DNA of 64,000 bases from Candidatus Poseidoniaceae archaeon (lineage in GTDB: Archaea; Thermoplasmatota; Poseidoniia; Poseidoniales; Poseidoniaceae): the NCBI GenBank assembly GCA_949372655.1, contig CASIAI010000001.1, forward strand, positions 263,279 to 327,278, written 5' to 3'. The translations under genes and the position numbers were made by a program. This document shows, piece by piece, positions 25,389 through 34,254 of this stretch. The first letter of the stretch is position 1. Every line of letters starts with the position of its first letter. The notes beneath the pieces were generated by a model. The model saw only the letters and a list, made by a program, of their open reading frames with translations, ran no database searches and was not told the DNA's origin.

Positions 25389-28358
25389 ATGAGTGCGAAC
25401 TCTAATCGTGAAAGTGGCAACGGAAAAAGTTGCTTCACATTCGTATTTTTACTACTATTTAGTTCTCTATCAAGTATAGCCATGGTGCCAAACAGCGAGG
25501 CTGCTGCCGGTGGAGATTTAGCAATTTTAGGAACTGTTTATCCTCCAGAAAATACTTGGATAGCCGCATATGATTCCATTCTGTTTGAAATAGAAATTGA
25601 AAATCGACATGCATCACCTTCACAGTCTGGAAGAGTATTAGACTGGTATGTTTGTGAAGGCATGAAGAATTCGAATGTTTGTATAAGTACGAGCGTGGAT
25701 GATGGTAGTATTACTGTGACTTCAATTTTACCAGGCTTGGTGGAAACATTCGTATCCTCTACTTACTTCAACCCTAACGGGTATGATGGTAACATGACTA
25801 TCGTCTATAAATTTGACCAATTTGATTTTGATTCAAACAATGACGAATATAGCTTCATAGTAAACTCAACTACCAAATATATGGATATTAAAATAGACAG
25901 CGATACAACCATTCTAGGTCAAATAGAAAATCCGGCAATTTATGAAGACCAAATAGTGATTAATTCAAATAAAACTTATTCCTTTGACTTTGAAGGGTTT
26001 TCTCATTTATGCGGCACATGTCAAATTAACACTAGTTTAGGATGGGAGTTATGGGACTTGACCTTGGAGAATAAAATATCAGAATCATACATCAATTACT
26101 CATCCTTCCCAAAGTATGGATATTACAAACCTTTCACTACAGACTTACCAGATTTCACGCATAACGGTACTGGTGAATTCATAATAAATTATGGAGTATT
26201 TAACTCATCAGGATCACCGAATAATGATATGATTTTAGAAAATAATCTAAACCAAGAATATATCGTAATTAACGATGAGATTGATTTACAAGTCACTCAA
26301 ATGAATCCATCACACAATCCTTCCTCTGCTGAATATTACTTTGGAGAAAGTATGGTCACTTCAATAATACTTAATAATGGTAATAAATCAATTCATAATT
26401 TGACTGTTTCAATGGAAGTTTATGATGCAGTAAGCGAGTTACAATTCAACGATAGTTGTAATATTGAAGTAATTCACCCTGGGAATTCATTAACCTGCTA
26501 TTTCGATATCTATACTAGCGGAGATTTCCTTGATATAGTAATTTTAATCCCAACTATTACCGAAGATGGTACTGATTATGATTCTACAAATAATTTTCTT
26601 TCTGAAAATACAGAAATTATAATCCCTTCTCTTAGTGGGTACATTGTTAATAATGATGCCAAGCCTTGGTACACAAACATAGACCAGATTAGTCTGACTG
26701 GTAGTGCTAATTTATTTGCCCCGGGGCCTATTAATTATTCTTGGTGGTATGCCGGGATTATTAATCTAGGATATGGTAAAAATATCACTCTAGATACTAG
26801 CCAACTGGGGTTAGGAGAGCATGTGATAAGGTTGACTGTTCGTGATATATTTGGCAATACTGAGAATATATTTGAAGTAATAAATGTATATTTTTACTCT
26901 GAAGAAGATAAGTCTCCTCAATATATTTCGTCGGGAGTTACTACAGAAGAATCCATAGTAGTAACAAATTCAATGCTACCTATAATTGGAGAATCATATG
27001 GAGTAGGGAATGGAAAGTCTCCGCTTCTTATTATCTCATTTGATATGATAAGAGAAAGTGATAATCAGACCCTTTTCACCGGTTCAAACTGGATGGATAT
27101 TGAGCTAAATACTTCTTATCTGCTACTTGACTCAATCCCGTTTAATTCCTTAGAAATACGAGTATTAGATAACTTTGAAGATACATCATGGGACCAGTTT
27201 GAAGGTATGCCACCTGTACTAAACTCTGAAGAAGAAAATATTTCTTTAAGAATCTTTACATCCCTTACTATACTTATCATAGGAGAAATGAATACTCCTG
27301 AAGTTGAAGCAAATAACTTCACGACGTCACTGGCAGAAGGTGGCAAATTTAGATTGGACTGGACACCATCTGGCGATATTAATAATGATTACATTGGGGG
27401 ATGGAACATCTATCAATTAGAACTACCTGAAACAGGAGGGACTGTGTTTCCTTCATCTAATCAAGCATTCAACCAGTTGGTTTGGGATGATTTGATAGCT
27501 AACTCCTTTAGAATATACCTACCAATCTCAGAGAACCATTGGAACGACCCTACAAGACTAGAAGATGGTTTATGTTCATCATATGCGATTGTACCAGTAG
27601 ATAGGCAGGGAAATGCCTATTTTGAAAATGCTAATGTTACTAATGATGAAGAAGGTAACGGTACATATATTTGCGGCGATAACAACCCTCCTTCCTCTTC
27701 TATTATTCAATTCAATAATAATTGGGAGTTTACTAATAGTAGCGACTGTTTCAAGATAGAAAATGATTGGTCAATGTGTTATTCAGTAGGACTTACATGG
27801 ACCTGGCCTGAACATGAAATCGATGGAAATATTACATGGAACCTATACAGAATTGAACAAGATCCAAATGGTATTGATATTTCCTTGATAACTCCAATTT
27901 GGGCAAATATTGAAGCCATTCCAATGCAATCCGCCAACTTTACTCAGCATGGTTGGGAGGATAATGGAATTAGACCACAAAGGACTTACTATTACATTCT
28001 AACACCAGTAGATTGGGTCGGCAATGAAAAAAGTATCATACAATATCCCTCGCCAAATGTTGAAAGAGTTTACATTGAAGATGACTGGTGGTCTTACTAC
28101 CAACATCTAATTCCTCTACCACCTGAATTAGAAGACCCACCCCTTGGAAACGAGTGGCTAGGAAACTTCAGTGAGAGTTTAGAACAAGATGAATTCAAAT
28201 ATGCAGGAATTGTTGTTTTAGCAACTCTTTGTATGAGCATGATATTGCTTCCACTAATATTGAAGAAGCGTAAGCGATTAAACCGAATTATTAAGTCTAG
28301 AAATAGACAAAAATTGGCTAACTCTATGGCCGATGAATTTGATGACTTCTTCGACTAA
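25389..28358 (+). CDS. Large cell-surface protein with signal peptide and C-terminal anchor
   Basis: About 989 aa. A signal peptide (KSCFTFVFLLLFSSLSSIAM, then a cleavage-like EAAAG) is followed by β-rich repeats. These include segments like ITSILPGLVETFVSS and VTSIILNNGNKSIHNLTVSM that look like CARDB or other Ig-like folds. Many potential N-glycosylation sequons (NxS/T) are present. Near the C-terminus a single membrane helix (YAGIVVLATLCMSMILLPLI) is followed by a basic KKRKRLNR stop-transfer and an acidic cytoplasmic end. ATG 25389 follows AGGAAGGTGT, better than the in-frame ATG 25374. No enzymatic motif is recognised; a structural or adhesive surface role is inferred. Confidence 0.7.
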   Translation: MSANSNRESGNGKSCFTFVFLLLFSSLSSIAMVPNSEAAAGGDLAILGTVYPPENTWIAAYDSILFEIEIENRHASPSQSGRVLDWYVCEGMKNSNVCISTSVDDGSITVTSILPGLVETFVSSTYFNPNGYDGNMTIVYKFDQFDFDSNNDEYSFIVNSTTKYMDIKIDSDTTILGQIENPAIYEDQIVINSNKTYSFDFEGFSHLCGTCQINTSLGWELWDLTLENKISESYINYSSFPKYGYYKPFTTDLPDFTHNGTGEFIINYGVFNSSGSPNNDMILENNLNQEYIVINDEIDLQVTQMNPSHNPSSAEYYFGESMVTSIILNNGNKSIHNLTVSMEVYDAVSELQFNDSCNIEVIHPGNSLTCYFDIYTSGDFLDIVILIPTITEDGTDYDSTNNFLSENTEIIIPSLSGYIVNNDAKPWYTNIDQISLTGSANLFAPGPINYSWWYAGIINLGYGKNITLDTSQLGLGEHVIRLTVRDIFGNTENIFEVINVYFYSEEDKSPQYISSGVTTEESIVVTNSMLPIIGESYGVGNGKSPLLIISFDMIRESDNQTLFTGSNWMDIELNTSYLLLDSIPFNSLEIRVLDNFEDTSWDQFEGMPPVLNSEEENISLRIFTSLTILIIGEMNTPEVEANNFTTSLAEGGKFRLDWTPSGDINNDYIGGWNIYQLELPETGGTVFPSSNQAFNQLVWDDLIANSFRIYLPISENHWNDPTRLEDGLCSSYAIVPVDRQGNAYFENANVTNDEEGNGTYICGDNNPPSSSIIQFNNNWEFTNSSDCFKIENDWSMCYSVGLTWTWPEHEIDGNITWNLYRIEQDPNGIDISLITPIWANIEAIPMQSANFTQHGWEDNGIRPQRTYYYILTPVDWVGNEKSIIQYPSPNVERVYIEDDWWSYYQHLIPLPPELEDPPLGNEWLGNFSESLEQDEFKYAGIVVLATLCMSMILLPLILKKRKRLNRIIKSRNRQKLANSMADEFDDFFD

Positions 28359-28363
28359 CTGAA

Positions 28364-28450
28364 TGGCGCGGCAGGGGAGATTCGAACTCCCGAGGTGAAA
28401 CACCACTGGATTAGCAATCCAGCGCAATGGCCAGGCTATGCGACTGCCGC
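28364..28450 (-). tRNA. tRNA-Ser (anticodon GCT), CCA encoded
   Basis: On the minus strand the 7-bp acceptor GCGGCAG pairs with CTGCCGC. The anticodon stem-loop is CTGGA-TTGCTAA-TCCAG with anticodon GCT, reading AGC/AGT serine codons. A long variable arm (TGGTGTTTCACC region) is typical of type II tRNA-Ser. The T-arm GGGAG-TTCGAAT-CTCCC is intact. The discriminator is G and CCA is encoded at 28364-28366. No intron is seen. It lies 5 bases after the surface-protein stop, on the opposite strand. Confidence 0.96.
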
Positions 28451-28497
28451 AGTAAACCTCGCCACTTTCGATTAAGTCATGAATATGACGGTCGAGA

Positions 28498-28506
28498 CTT
28501 TTTAAC
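28498..28506 (-). promoter_or_regulatory. Putative TATA box for tRNA-Ser
   Basis: GTTAAAAAG on the minus strand lies about 48 bases upstream of the tRNA 5' end, just past the ctaB stop. Initiation about 25 bases downstream would give a short pre-tRNA leader containing the small inverted repeat GTCAT-GAAT-ATGAC (28476-28489). Assigned by sequence resemblance and position only. Confidence 0.35.
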
Positions 28507-28509
28507 TTT

Positions 28510-29535
28510 TCAGAGGTCTAATGGACCGAGCCAACCCAATAAATCGGGTGGAATGATACAAATTATGACTAAAAGAATGAACATCCAACCAAGATAATAC
28601 AGTGAACGGAAAAACGATTTAGCGGCCTTGGGCATTCTACCGTTATTATCGAACTCTTCAGTAGGGTCTATTTGCCAAACTGAAATAGAATACCAAATAG
28701 TTAGGCCTCCTGCGATAAATGACCAGAGTAGAGGGAGGCCAGATTCAGGCCAAAAACAAGGCACTGAACCTAATAGTAATAATAATAAACAATATATTTT
28801 TGATTGGAAAATTGTATATTCAGCCCCTTTTACTTCATTCATCATAGGAACTTTTGCTTTCCCATATTCTCCTGAACGATATAAGGCAAGGGCCCAAAAG
28901 TGCGGTGGAGTCCACAAGAAAATCAGTGCAAAAAGCATCCATGGTATCGCCGAGCCTAAATCGAAGGGGTTTAGGTTATTCAATGAATCACCGGCTGCAC
29001 CTGCCCACCCGATCAAAGGAGGAGTAGCCCCTGCAATTCCCCCTATTACGATATTTTGTGGAGTTCTTCTCTTCAACCACATTGAATAAATGAATACATA
29101 AAAAAATACAGAGAAAAACGACCAAAATGCTGCTTTCCAGTGTAATAAAAAGAATACTGAAGAACCTGTCACTGAGATTATTATCCCGAATATGAGTGCC
29201 CCAACAGGAGAGATATGGCCCTTAGGTATCGGTCTGTTCTGAGTTCTTCTCATCAGGACATCAATATCTGCATCATACCACATGTTAATCGAATTTGAAC
29301 CTCCGGCGGATAACGTACCTCCGATTAACGTGATAAAAATGGTAATTGAAGTATCAGTCCAAGTTCTATCTATTTCGAGCAAACCATGCCGAGATAATAG
29401 GTCGTGTACTAAGATAGCACAAACCGCAGTAATCTGTAGTAAAACAATCACTCTTAGCTTCATCAATTGGATAAATACTGTTATCCATCCAGGGTGAATA
29501 TCGGCATCCGAACTTGGAGTGATATCCTCAGCCAT
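28510..29535 (-). CDS. ctaB: Protoheme IX farnesyltransferase (heme O synthase)
   Basis: This UbiA-superfamily prenyltransferase attaches farnesyl to heme B to make heme O for heme-copper oxidases. The prenyl-diphosphate motif is NSINMWYDADIDVLMRRTQN, followed by RPIPKGHISP, as in CyoE/CtaB. A later MLFALIFLWTPPHFWALALY and SGEYGKAKVPMM contain the second conserved region. About eight or nine membrane segments are visible. ATG 29535 was chosen because GAGGAG lies 8 bases upstream, giving 341 aa. The start overlaps the end region of ctaA, so the two are probably co-translated. Presence of both genes implies a heme A- or O-containing terminal oxidase. Confidence 0.95.
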   Translation of the reverse strand: MAEDITPSSDADIHPGWITVFIQLMKLRVIVLLQITAVCAILVHDLLSRHGLLEIDRTWTDTSITIFITLIGGTLSAGGSNSINMWYDADIDVLMRRTQNRPIPKGHISPVGALIFGIIISVTGSSVFFLLHWKAAFWSFFSVFFYVFIYSMWLKRRTPQNIVIGGIAGATPPLIGWAGAAGDSLNNLNPFDLGSAIPWMLFALIFLWTPPHFWALALYRSGEYGKAKVPMMNEVKGAEYTIFQSKIYCLLLLLLGSVPCFWPESGLPLLWSFIAGGLTIWYSISVWQIDPTEEFDNNGRMPKAAKSFFRSLYYLGWMFILLVIICIIPPDLLGWLGPLDL

Positions 29536-29540
29536 AAAGT

Positions 29541-30608
29541 TCACTCCTCGACTAAGTTTATATTATTTGATAACAATGATAGTCTAATCATGAAGGTACA
29601 AACTAGAGACATAAAGAAACAACTAACTCCGCCAACTAAATGTAAGAGAGAAATCCATTCAGGGAAGTCACCAGATTTTGCAAAAATCAAATAACTGGCA
29701 CCTATCATTAGATTTAGAACCCAAAGTCCACCGGTGTAGAATAAGAATTTTACATAAACTTCGGATTCTGGTGAATCTTGATTATCCTTCTTAACCTTCA
29801 GAATTGAAGCGATTAAGATTAATCCAATAACTAAAGCCCCTATTCTGTGAATCATCTGTATAAGAACTCCTGGCTCCTCCAATGAAGGCACTACTGAACC
29901 ATTACATTTGGGCCATCCATTTGGGAAGCCGACTGAACATGATTGATTATACTGGCCTCCTGCTGTCGAAGAAACCCATGCCCCTAAAATGAGTAAAAAT
30001 AATACTGATCCTGCAATTGCATCGAACCTCTTTTTGTTATTATCAATAAAATGTTTAGATGTTGAAAGAAAGCCCCATCTAGCGCCTTCTTTAACCTTCA
30101 TAAGTAAAAATTGCCAGATGATTGATACTGAGAAAATACAAGCCAAAGAAAGGTGTAAAGCGACTGTCCAATCAGCATTATCAAAGTACACTGTAGTTGC
30201 TCCTGCTGTTGCTTGTATAAGCAATAATGTTGCAATAAAAATAGAAGAATGATAATTTGATTGGCCATAAATATCTTTCTTCTTCTTTGCAATGAATATA
30301 TTAGCGACTATGGGAACTGCAATTATTGCTACCAGTAAGCGGTGAACCCATTCTAAAAATATTTCAAAAACAGTATATCTGTGAAATTCACCTCTTGAAT
30401 CAATTTCATCAGGGTTTTCGTCCCAATACTGTTCCTGTTCATCTGGAGATACATCAAACCCATATGTACCAAAGCACTTAGGCCAATCAGGACAAGATTC
30501 TCCTGCATCATTTATTCTAATGGCGCCTCCAGCAACTATAATCAATAATGCCATTGATAAAATAACCAACGGTAATGTTGATGGGCGTCGCCACCAAGCA
30601 GTGTCCAT
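29541..30608 (-). CDS. ctaA: Heme A synthase (CtaA/COX15 family)
   Basis: CtaA oxidises the C8 methyl of heme O to the formyl group of heme A. The 355-aa product has the family start LVILSMALLIIVAGGAIRIN, then ESCPDWPKCFG. Conserved His are in the FLEWVHRLLVAIIA and MIHRIGALVIGLIL helices, with a further pair in HLSLACIF and LLHLVGGVS. Cysteine pairs flank CSVGFPNGWPKCNG. I chose ATG 30608, which puts 12 residues before the first helix; longer alternatives run into the divergent gene. No ribosome binding site is well placed, so translation may be leaderless. It is followed immediately by ctaB. Confidence 0.9.
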   Translation of the reverse strand: MDTAWWRRPSTLPLVILSMALLIIVAGGAIRINDAGESCPDWPKCFGTYGFDVSPDEQEQYWDENPDEIDSRGEFHRYTVFEIFLEWVHRLLVAIIAVPIVANIFIAKKKKDIYGQSNYHSSIFIATLLLIQATAGATTVYFDNADWTVALHLSLACIFSVSIIWQFLLMKVKEGARWGFLSTSKHFIDNNKKRFDAIAGSVLFLLILGAWVSSTAGGQYNQSCSVGFPNGWPKCNGSVVPSLEEPGVLIQMIHRIGALVIGLILIASILKVKKDNQDSPESEVYVKFLFYTGGLWVLNLMIGASYLIFAKSGDFPEWISLLHLVGGVSCFFMSLVCTFMIRLSLLSNNINLVEE

Positions 30609-31566
30609 GGGTAGACGGGAGGGTACACCCCTTTTCAACACATGCCCGCATGCATATGGATTTGCTAAACTTAATTTTTCAACGAAAATATTAGCCATAT
30701 TTCTAATTCTTACGATGATGCCTATTGTTGGAACTGCAGAGGACGCCATCAATACAGAAGAAGAAGTGTTACTAGACGTACACATACTTGATTCGACATG
30801 CTTGACTGAAGGATCTTGTAATTCGTGGAGGGCGATAAATCTAATCGAATATTTTGGGGCTGACTGGTGTGAACCATGTAAAGAAGTCGAGGATGAGATA
30901 AGTAAAATAAACTCGAATCAATCAGTAATAATTCAACATCACCCTTCACCTAGTGACAACACTTTCTTCAAACAATCCAATATGAAATTTGAGAACCAAT
31001 ACAGATTACTATTTATTCCGTCTATTGTGATAAATGGTAATTCTTTACTAACTGGCTCTAGTCAAGCCCTAGAGATAAATCAAGCTCTTGAAGAGCAGAA
31101 TCATACCTTTAGCGGGATTTCAAACATAAATTATCAGAATGGAACTTTATTCTGGAACGCTACTGGAGGGTATAACCTTAATATCTGGAAATTACAAGAA
31201 ACAAAGCATGAATTTGAAAATTATTCACATACTAATTTAGCGACTTCTCTTCTATCATTTAAATCCGAAAACAACTCTGCCAATATTTCTGAATGGTTAG
31301 AAAACTGGGACGGCCGTTTAGTGTTCATGTTAGAAGATATTGGGCCGGCTAAATTAGTATCAGCATCATCGCAGCCCACCGGTAATTTTGATTTCAATGA
31401 TGATGAAAATAAGCAACTCAATGAATCAATAATAGAAAATATTAATCCATCAACAATCGCTATAATAACCGGCTTAATTCTATTTGCGATACTTCTTCCA
31501 GCCCTAATTATGTTCCAGGGATTACGAAAGTTCGAATCGGATAAAACTCTTGATGAACAAGAATAA
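30607..31566 (+). CDS. Membrane-anchored thioredoxin-like protein
   Basis: The product is about 319 aa. A hydrophobic signal (KILAIFLILTMMPIVGTAED) precedes an extracytoplasmic thioredoxin fold with the redox motif in YFGADWCEPCKEVEDEISKI (CEPC). A cis-Pro-like loop follows in LLFIPSIVINGN. After a ~120-residue extension, one membrane helix (IAIITGLILFAILLPALIMF) anchors the C-terminus. No ATG, GTG or TTG lies between ATG 30607 and the signal core, so the start is ATG 30607 (or 30520). That ATG is the complement of the ctaA start inside one CCATGG. A role in cysteine or copper-centre maturation of the oxidase is inferred from the neighbourhood. Confidence 0.75.
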   Translation: MGRREGTPLFNTCPHAYGFAKLNFSTKILAIFLILTMMPIVGTAEDAINTEEEVLLDVHILDSTCLTEGSCNSWRAINLIEYFGADWCEPCKEVEDEISKINSNQSVIIQHHPSPSDNTFFKQSNMKFENQYRLLFIPSIVINGNSLLTGSSQALEINQALEEQNHTFSGISNINYQNGTLFWNATGGYNLNIWKLQETKHEFENYSHTNLATSLLSFKSENNSANISEWLENWDGRLVFMLEDIGPAKLVSASSQPTGNFDFNDDENKQLNESIIENINPSTIAIITGLILFAILLPALIMFQGLRKFESDKTLDEQE

Positions 31567-31646
31567 TCATACTCCAAGGTATGGGGTAGGTTCAAAAACA
31601 GTTGATATCACGGTTGCATGCGACTAACACTCGCAGGTGTCAAATT

Positions 31647-31901
31647 ATGGTTAAACCAGCTAGACTACATACCCGCTTCGAACGTGCCAGAATCATTGGA
31701 GCAAGAGCCTTACAAATTGGAATGGGAGCACCTCTATATGCTGGAGAAGACGACCTTCGCAATGCCTTCAAAGAAGAATTAATTTCCCTTTATGGATTTG
31801 AGGAAGCATCTGTTAGATATGTTTTGGATCCTCTAAAAATTGCTCTATACGAGTATGAGCATGAGTTGATACCAATTGATATCGACCCACATGAAGATTA
31901 A
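31647..31901 (+). CDS. rpoK: DNA-directed RNA polymerase subunit K (Rpb6/omega homologue)
   Basis: RpoK is a small assembly subunit of the archaeal RNA polymerase core. The 84-aa sequence has the family signature [20 protein letters not shown], followed by a C-terminal [19 protein letters not shown]. Between them lies an insertion of about 20 residues ([20 protein letters not shown] and onward), longer than in many archaeal RpoK. AGGTGT precedes ATG 31647, and the upstream frame is dropped. It is convergent with the dioxygenase gene that follows. Confidence 0.9.
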   Translation: MVKPARLHTRFERARIIGARALQIGMGAPLYAGEDDLRNAFKEELISLYGFEEASVRYVLDPLKIALYEYEHELIPIDIDPHED

Positions 31902-31902
31902 A

Positions 31903-32994
31903 TTACTTATTAGAATTAAATCCATAGTATTCTGGATTTATCAAATCAGGTAGATTCTCTCTTTTGACCAAGATAGTTCTTACAGCCCATAAGTCTACAA
32001 AAATTCTGTACTTTAGAGTTGCATCAAGGTAATCTACACCACTCGAGCCACCAGTCCCCATTCTTCTTCCAATCATACGCTCAACCATTCTAGCGTGCGA
32101 GTTTCTAAACAATAACATAGATTGTTCAAGTTCCACAAAAGAGTCAATTAAGGTTCTAGGCCATGAGAGTAATGGTAACTCTCTGTAAGATTCAATAAAC
32201 AATAGACCAGCTCTAGAGCGATTAACTAAACCTTCAGGTCTTAGGAAACTTTCTGCTTGAATTAAGGATGCTTCCATTCTTGGCCTAACTTGTGATTCGA
32301 CACCATGACCAATCTCGACAATATGAGAAATTACTGACTCTGTATGTTCTTTCATTGCAGAAATATGGCTATCTACGAATTTTGATACGACTTCCGAATC
32401 ATGTTCATCATTTTGCATAGAACCGTTAATAGGAGTTCTAGATAACCAATCATCCAAAGATTCTCTAATTGAAGGTTGGTTGGAAACCATTTCAAAGTTT
32501 TCAAGAGCATCTGTTGAGATTTTACCTTCTTCAGCAAGTTTCCTCATATGCTTTAGTGGGTTCATACCCCCATGTGTCTCGTGTTCTAAACCTAAGAGCA
32601 CTTCTAGTTCTCTCATTTGCCAAGATTCGAAACCTGAAGAAGTACCCAGACGATCTCTAAACGATAAAAACTCTTGAGGAGCAAGCGTTTCCATCACTTT
32701 CCATTGTTGAGACATCAAATTGAAAATTGAAGTGACTCTCTCTAAGTGGTGTACAAGTTTTGGCATAACCTTTTCTTCTACCCCATCCGAATTCAAAATA
32801 GCATGAGCATGCTTCAATTCCGACAAAATAAGTTTGAACCATAATTCAAATGCTTGATGAACAATTATGAAATGCGTTTCATCATTGCATGGTTCTGGAA
32901 GATAACCATCTGGGCCTTCTTGTAACTGCAATAATTCCTCGAGTCTTAGATACCCTCCATAGGTCATCCTCTGCCCTGATGGTACTTCTGCCAT
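31903..32994 (-). CDS. kynA: Tryptophan 2,3-dioxygenase
   Basis: A heme enzyme that opens the indole ring of tryptophan to N-formylkynurenine. The 363-aa protein begins with MTYGGYLRLEELLQLQ, followed by DETHFIIVHQAFELWFKLIL, where the distal His and substrate-contacting Phe/Tyr lie. The proximal-His segment HARMVERMIGRRMGTGGSSG is near the C-terminus, as in bacterial TDO. ATG 32994 matches the family N-terminus; upstream codons are not conserved. No kynureninase or formamidase gene is adjacent. It may serve tryptophan catabolism or NAD supply; nadB in the same window provides the aspartate route instead. Confidence 0.93.
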   Translation of the reverse strand: MAEVPSGQRMTYGGYLRLEELLQLQEGPDGYLPEPCNDETHFIIVHQAFELWFKLILSELKHAHAILNSDGVEEKVMPKLVHHLERVTSIFNLMSQQWKVMETLAPQEFLSFRDRLGTSSGFESWQMRELEVLLGLEHETHGGMNPLKHMRKLAEEGKISTDALENFEMVSNQPSIRESLDDWLSRTPINGSMQNDEHDSEVVSKFVDSHISAMKEHTESVISHIVEIGHGVESQVRPRMEASLIQAESFLRPEGLVNRSRAGLLFIESYRELPLLSWPRTLIDSFVELEQSMLLFRNSHARMVERMIGRRMGTGGSSGVDYLDATLKYRIFVDLWAVRTILVKRENLPDLINPEYYGFNSNK

Positions 32995-33081
32995 GACACG
33001 GCATCGGCTCCTAAGACTTGAACTCTTCACTACAAAACATCTATTGCCGCTGATTAATAACTCATCAAATTTATTCAAAAA

Positions 33082-33098
33082 AGGAAAAAAAATACATA
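33082..33098 (+). promoter_or_regulatory. Putative TATA region for purP
   Basis: An A-rich stretch ending AAAAAATACATAA lies about 35-45 bases before the purP ATG, in the 136-bp divergent region between kynA and purP. A 5-bp hairpin, GGGGT (33108-33112) with ACCCC (33121-33125), falls near the expected transcription start. Identified by composition and spacing only. Confidence 0.3.
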
Positions 33099-33130
33099 AT
33101 GCTCATAGGGGTAATACAAAACCCCTCGAC

Positions 33131-34243
33131 ATGGGCGTAGATACTGACTTATTGGCAAGTTGGCTTGCTGGCTACGACAAAGACAATCTCACAATAGGGG
33201 TTGTTGCTTCCCATTCTTCACTACAAATCTTACATGGGGCTAGAAAAGAGGGTTTTCGTACTCTTGGTATCGCAGTTGGAGAGAATCGAAGAAGATTCTA
33301 CAAAGCCTTCCCCGGAGCAGAACCAGATGAATGGCTAATGCTAGAAAATTATAGAGAAATGCTGGACTATGCAGAATGGTTTAGAGAGAGGAATGTGATA
33401 ATCATACCTCACGGCTCTTTGGTAGAGTATTTGGGAGCTACAAATTATAAAAGTCTCCAAGTCCCAACATTCGGCAATAGAGGTATTTTACATTGGGAAA
33501 GTAGTAGACATCGACAGAGACTATGGTTAGAAGATGGGGGCTGTGATATGCCTAAAGTTTTAGAAGACCCTCACGATATAGACGGGCCAGTTATTGTCAA
33601 ATATGCAGGAGCTAAAGGAGGTAGGGGCTACTTCATTGCCAGAGACTATCGAGATTTTAGAAGAAACGTGGATATCGAAGAAGAATTCACCATACAGGAA
33701 TATGTTCTAGGGTGTAGATATTATCTGCACTTTTTCTTTGACCCTACGGCGGATGATGGTTTTCAAGTCCAAGGGAAGAAATCAAATGCTGGTAAGAACT
33801 TAGGTCGCTTAGAATTATTATCGATGGATAGGCGTGATGAGTCAAATGTCGATGAATTTTACAAACTAGGTTCATTAAGGGACTTAAGAGAAATGAATTT
33901 GGAGCCTTCTTTTGTTGTTACTGGCAACCAACCTGTAGTAATCAGGGAATCACTATTGCCCAGAGCTTTTGAAATGGCTGAAGGAACTATCGCTGCCTCT
34001 TATGAATTAGAAGAAGGAAGCCGAGGAATGATCGGTCCATTCTGTTTAGAAACAATCGTTACAGATAAATTAGAATTCAAGGTTTTTGAGATAAGTGCTA
34101 GGATAGTAGCTGGCTCAAATCCATTTGTTGGAGGTTCTCCATATTCAGATATCAATGAAGAAAGGATGTCTACTGGAAGAAGAATTGCTCGTTCGATTAA
34201 GAAGGCATGTGACAGCGACAGACTTGATGAGATTCTATCTTAA
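33131..34243 (+). CDS. purP: FAICAR synthetase PurP (archaeal purine synthesis)
   Basis: PurP is an ATP-grasp ligase that uses formate to convert AICAR to FAICAR, replacing the folate-dependent PurH step in many archaea. The N-terminus IGVVASHSSLQILHGARKEG leads to IIPHGSLVEYLG. The ATP-grasp core has GPVIVKYAGAKGGRGYFIA. FTIQEYVLGCRYYLHFFFDP and FEISARIVAGSNPFVGGSPY (Mg2+/ATP-binding) follow. The length of 370 aa matches PurP. ATG 33131 is preferred to the in-frame upstream ATG in the dioxygenase overlap, since the family starts here. Confidence 0.95.
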   Translation: MGVDTDLLASWLAGYDKDNLTIGVVASHSSLQILHGARKEGFRTLGIAVGENRRRFYKAFPGAEPDEWLMLENYREMLDYAEWFRERNVIIIPHGSLVEYLGATNYKSLQVPTFGNRGILHWESSRHRQRLWLEDGGCDMPKVLEDPHDIDGPVIVKYAGAKGGRGYFIARDYRDFRRNVDIEEEFTIQEYVLGCRYYLHFFFDPTADDGFQVQGKKSNAGKNLGRLELLSMDRRDESNVDEFYKLGSLRDLREMNLEPSFVVTGNQPVVIRESLLPRAFEMAEGTIAASYELEEGSRGMIGPFCLETIVTDKLEFKVFEISARIVAGSNPFVGGSPYSDINEERMSTGRRIARSIKKACDSDRLDEILS

Positions 34244-34254
34244 ACTAGACTAGA

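Noticed and set aside
30749-30949. 66-codon minus-strand frame within the thioredoxin-like gene
   Set aside because: Antisense to the CEPC-bearing domain and lacks a conserved motif.
33108-33125. Riboswitch before purP
   Set aside because: Only a 5-bp hairpin is visible and the leader is too short for a known riboswitch; listed as part of the promoter region instead.
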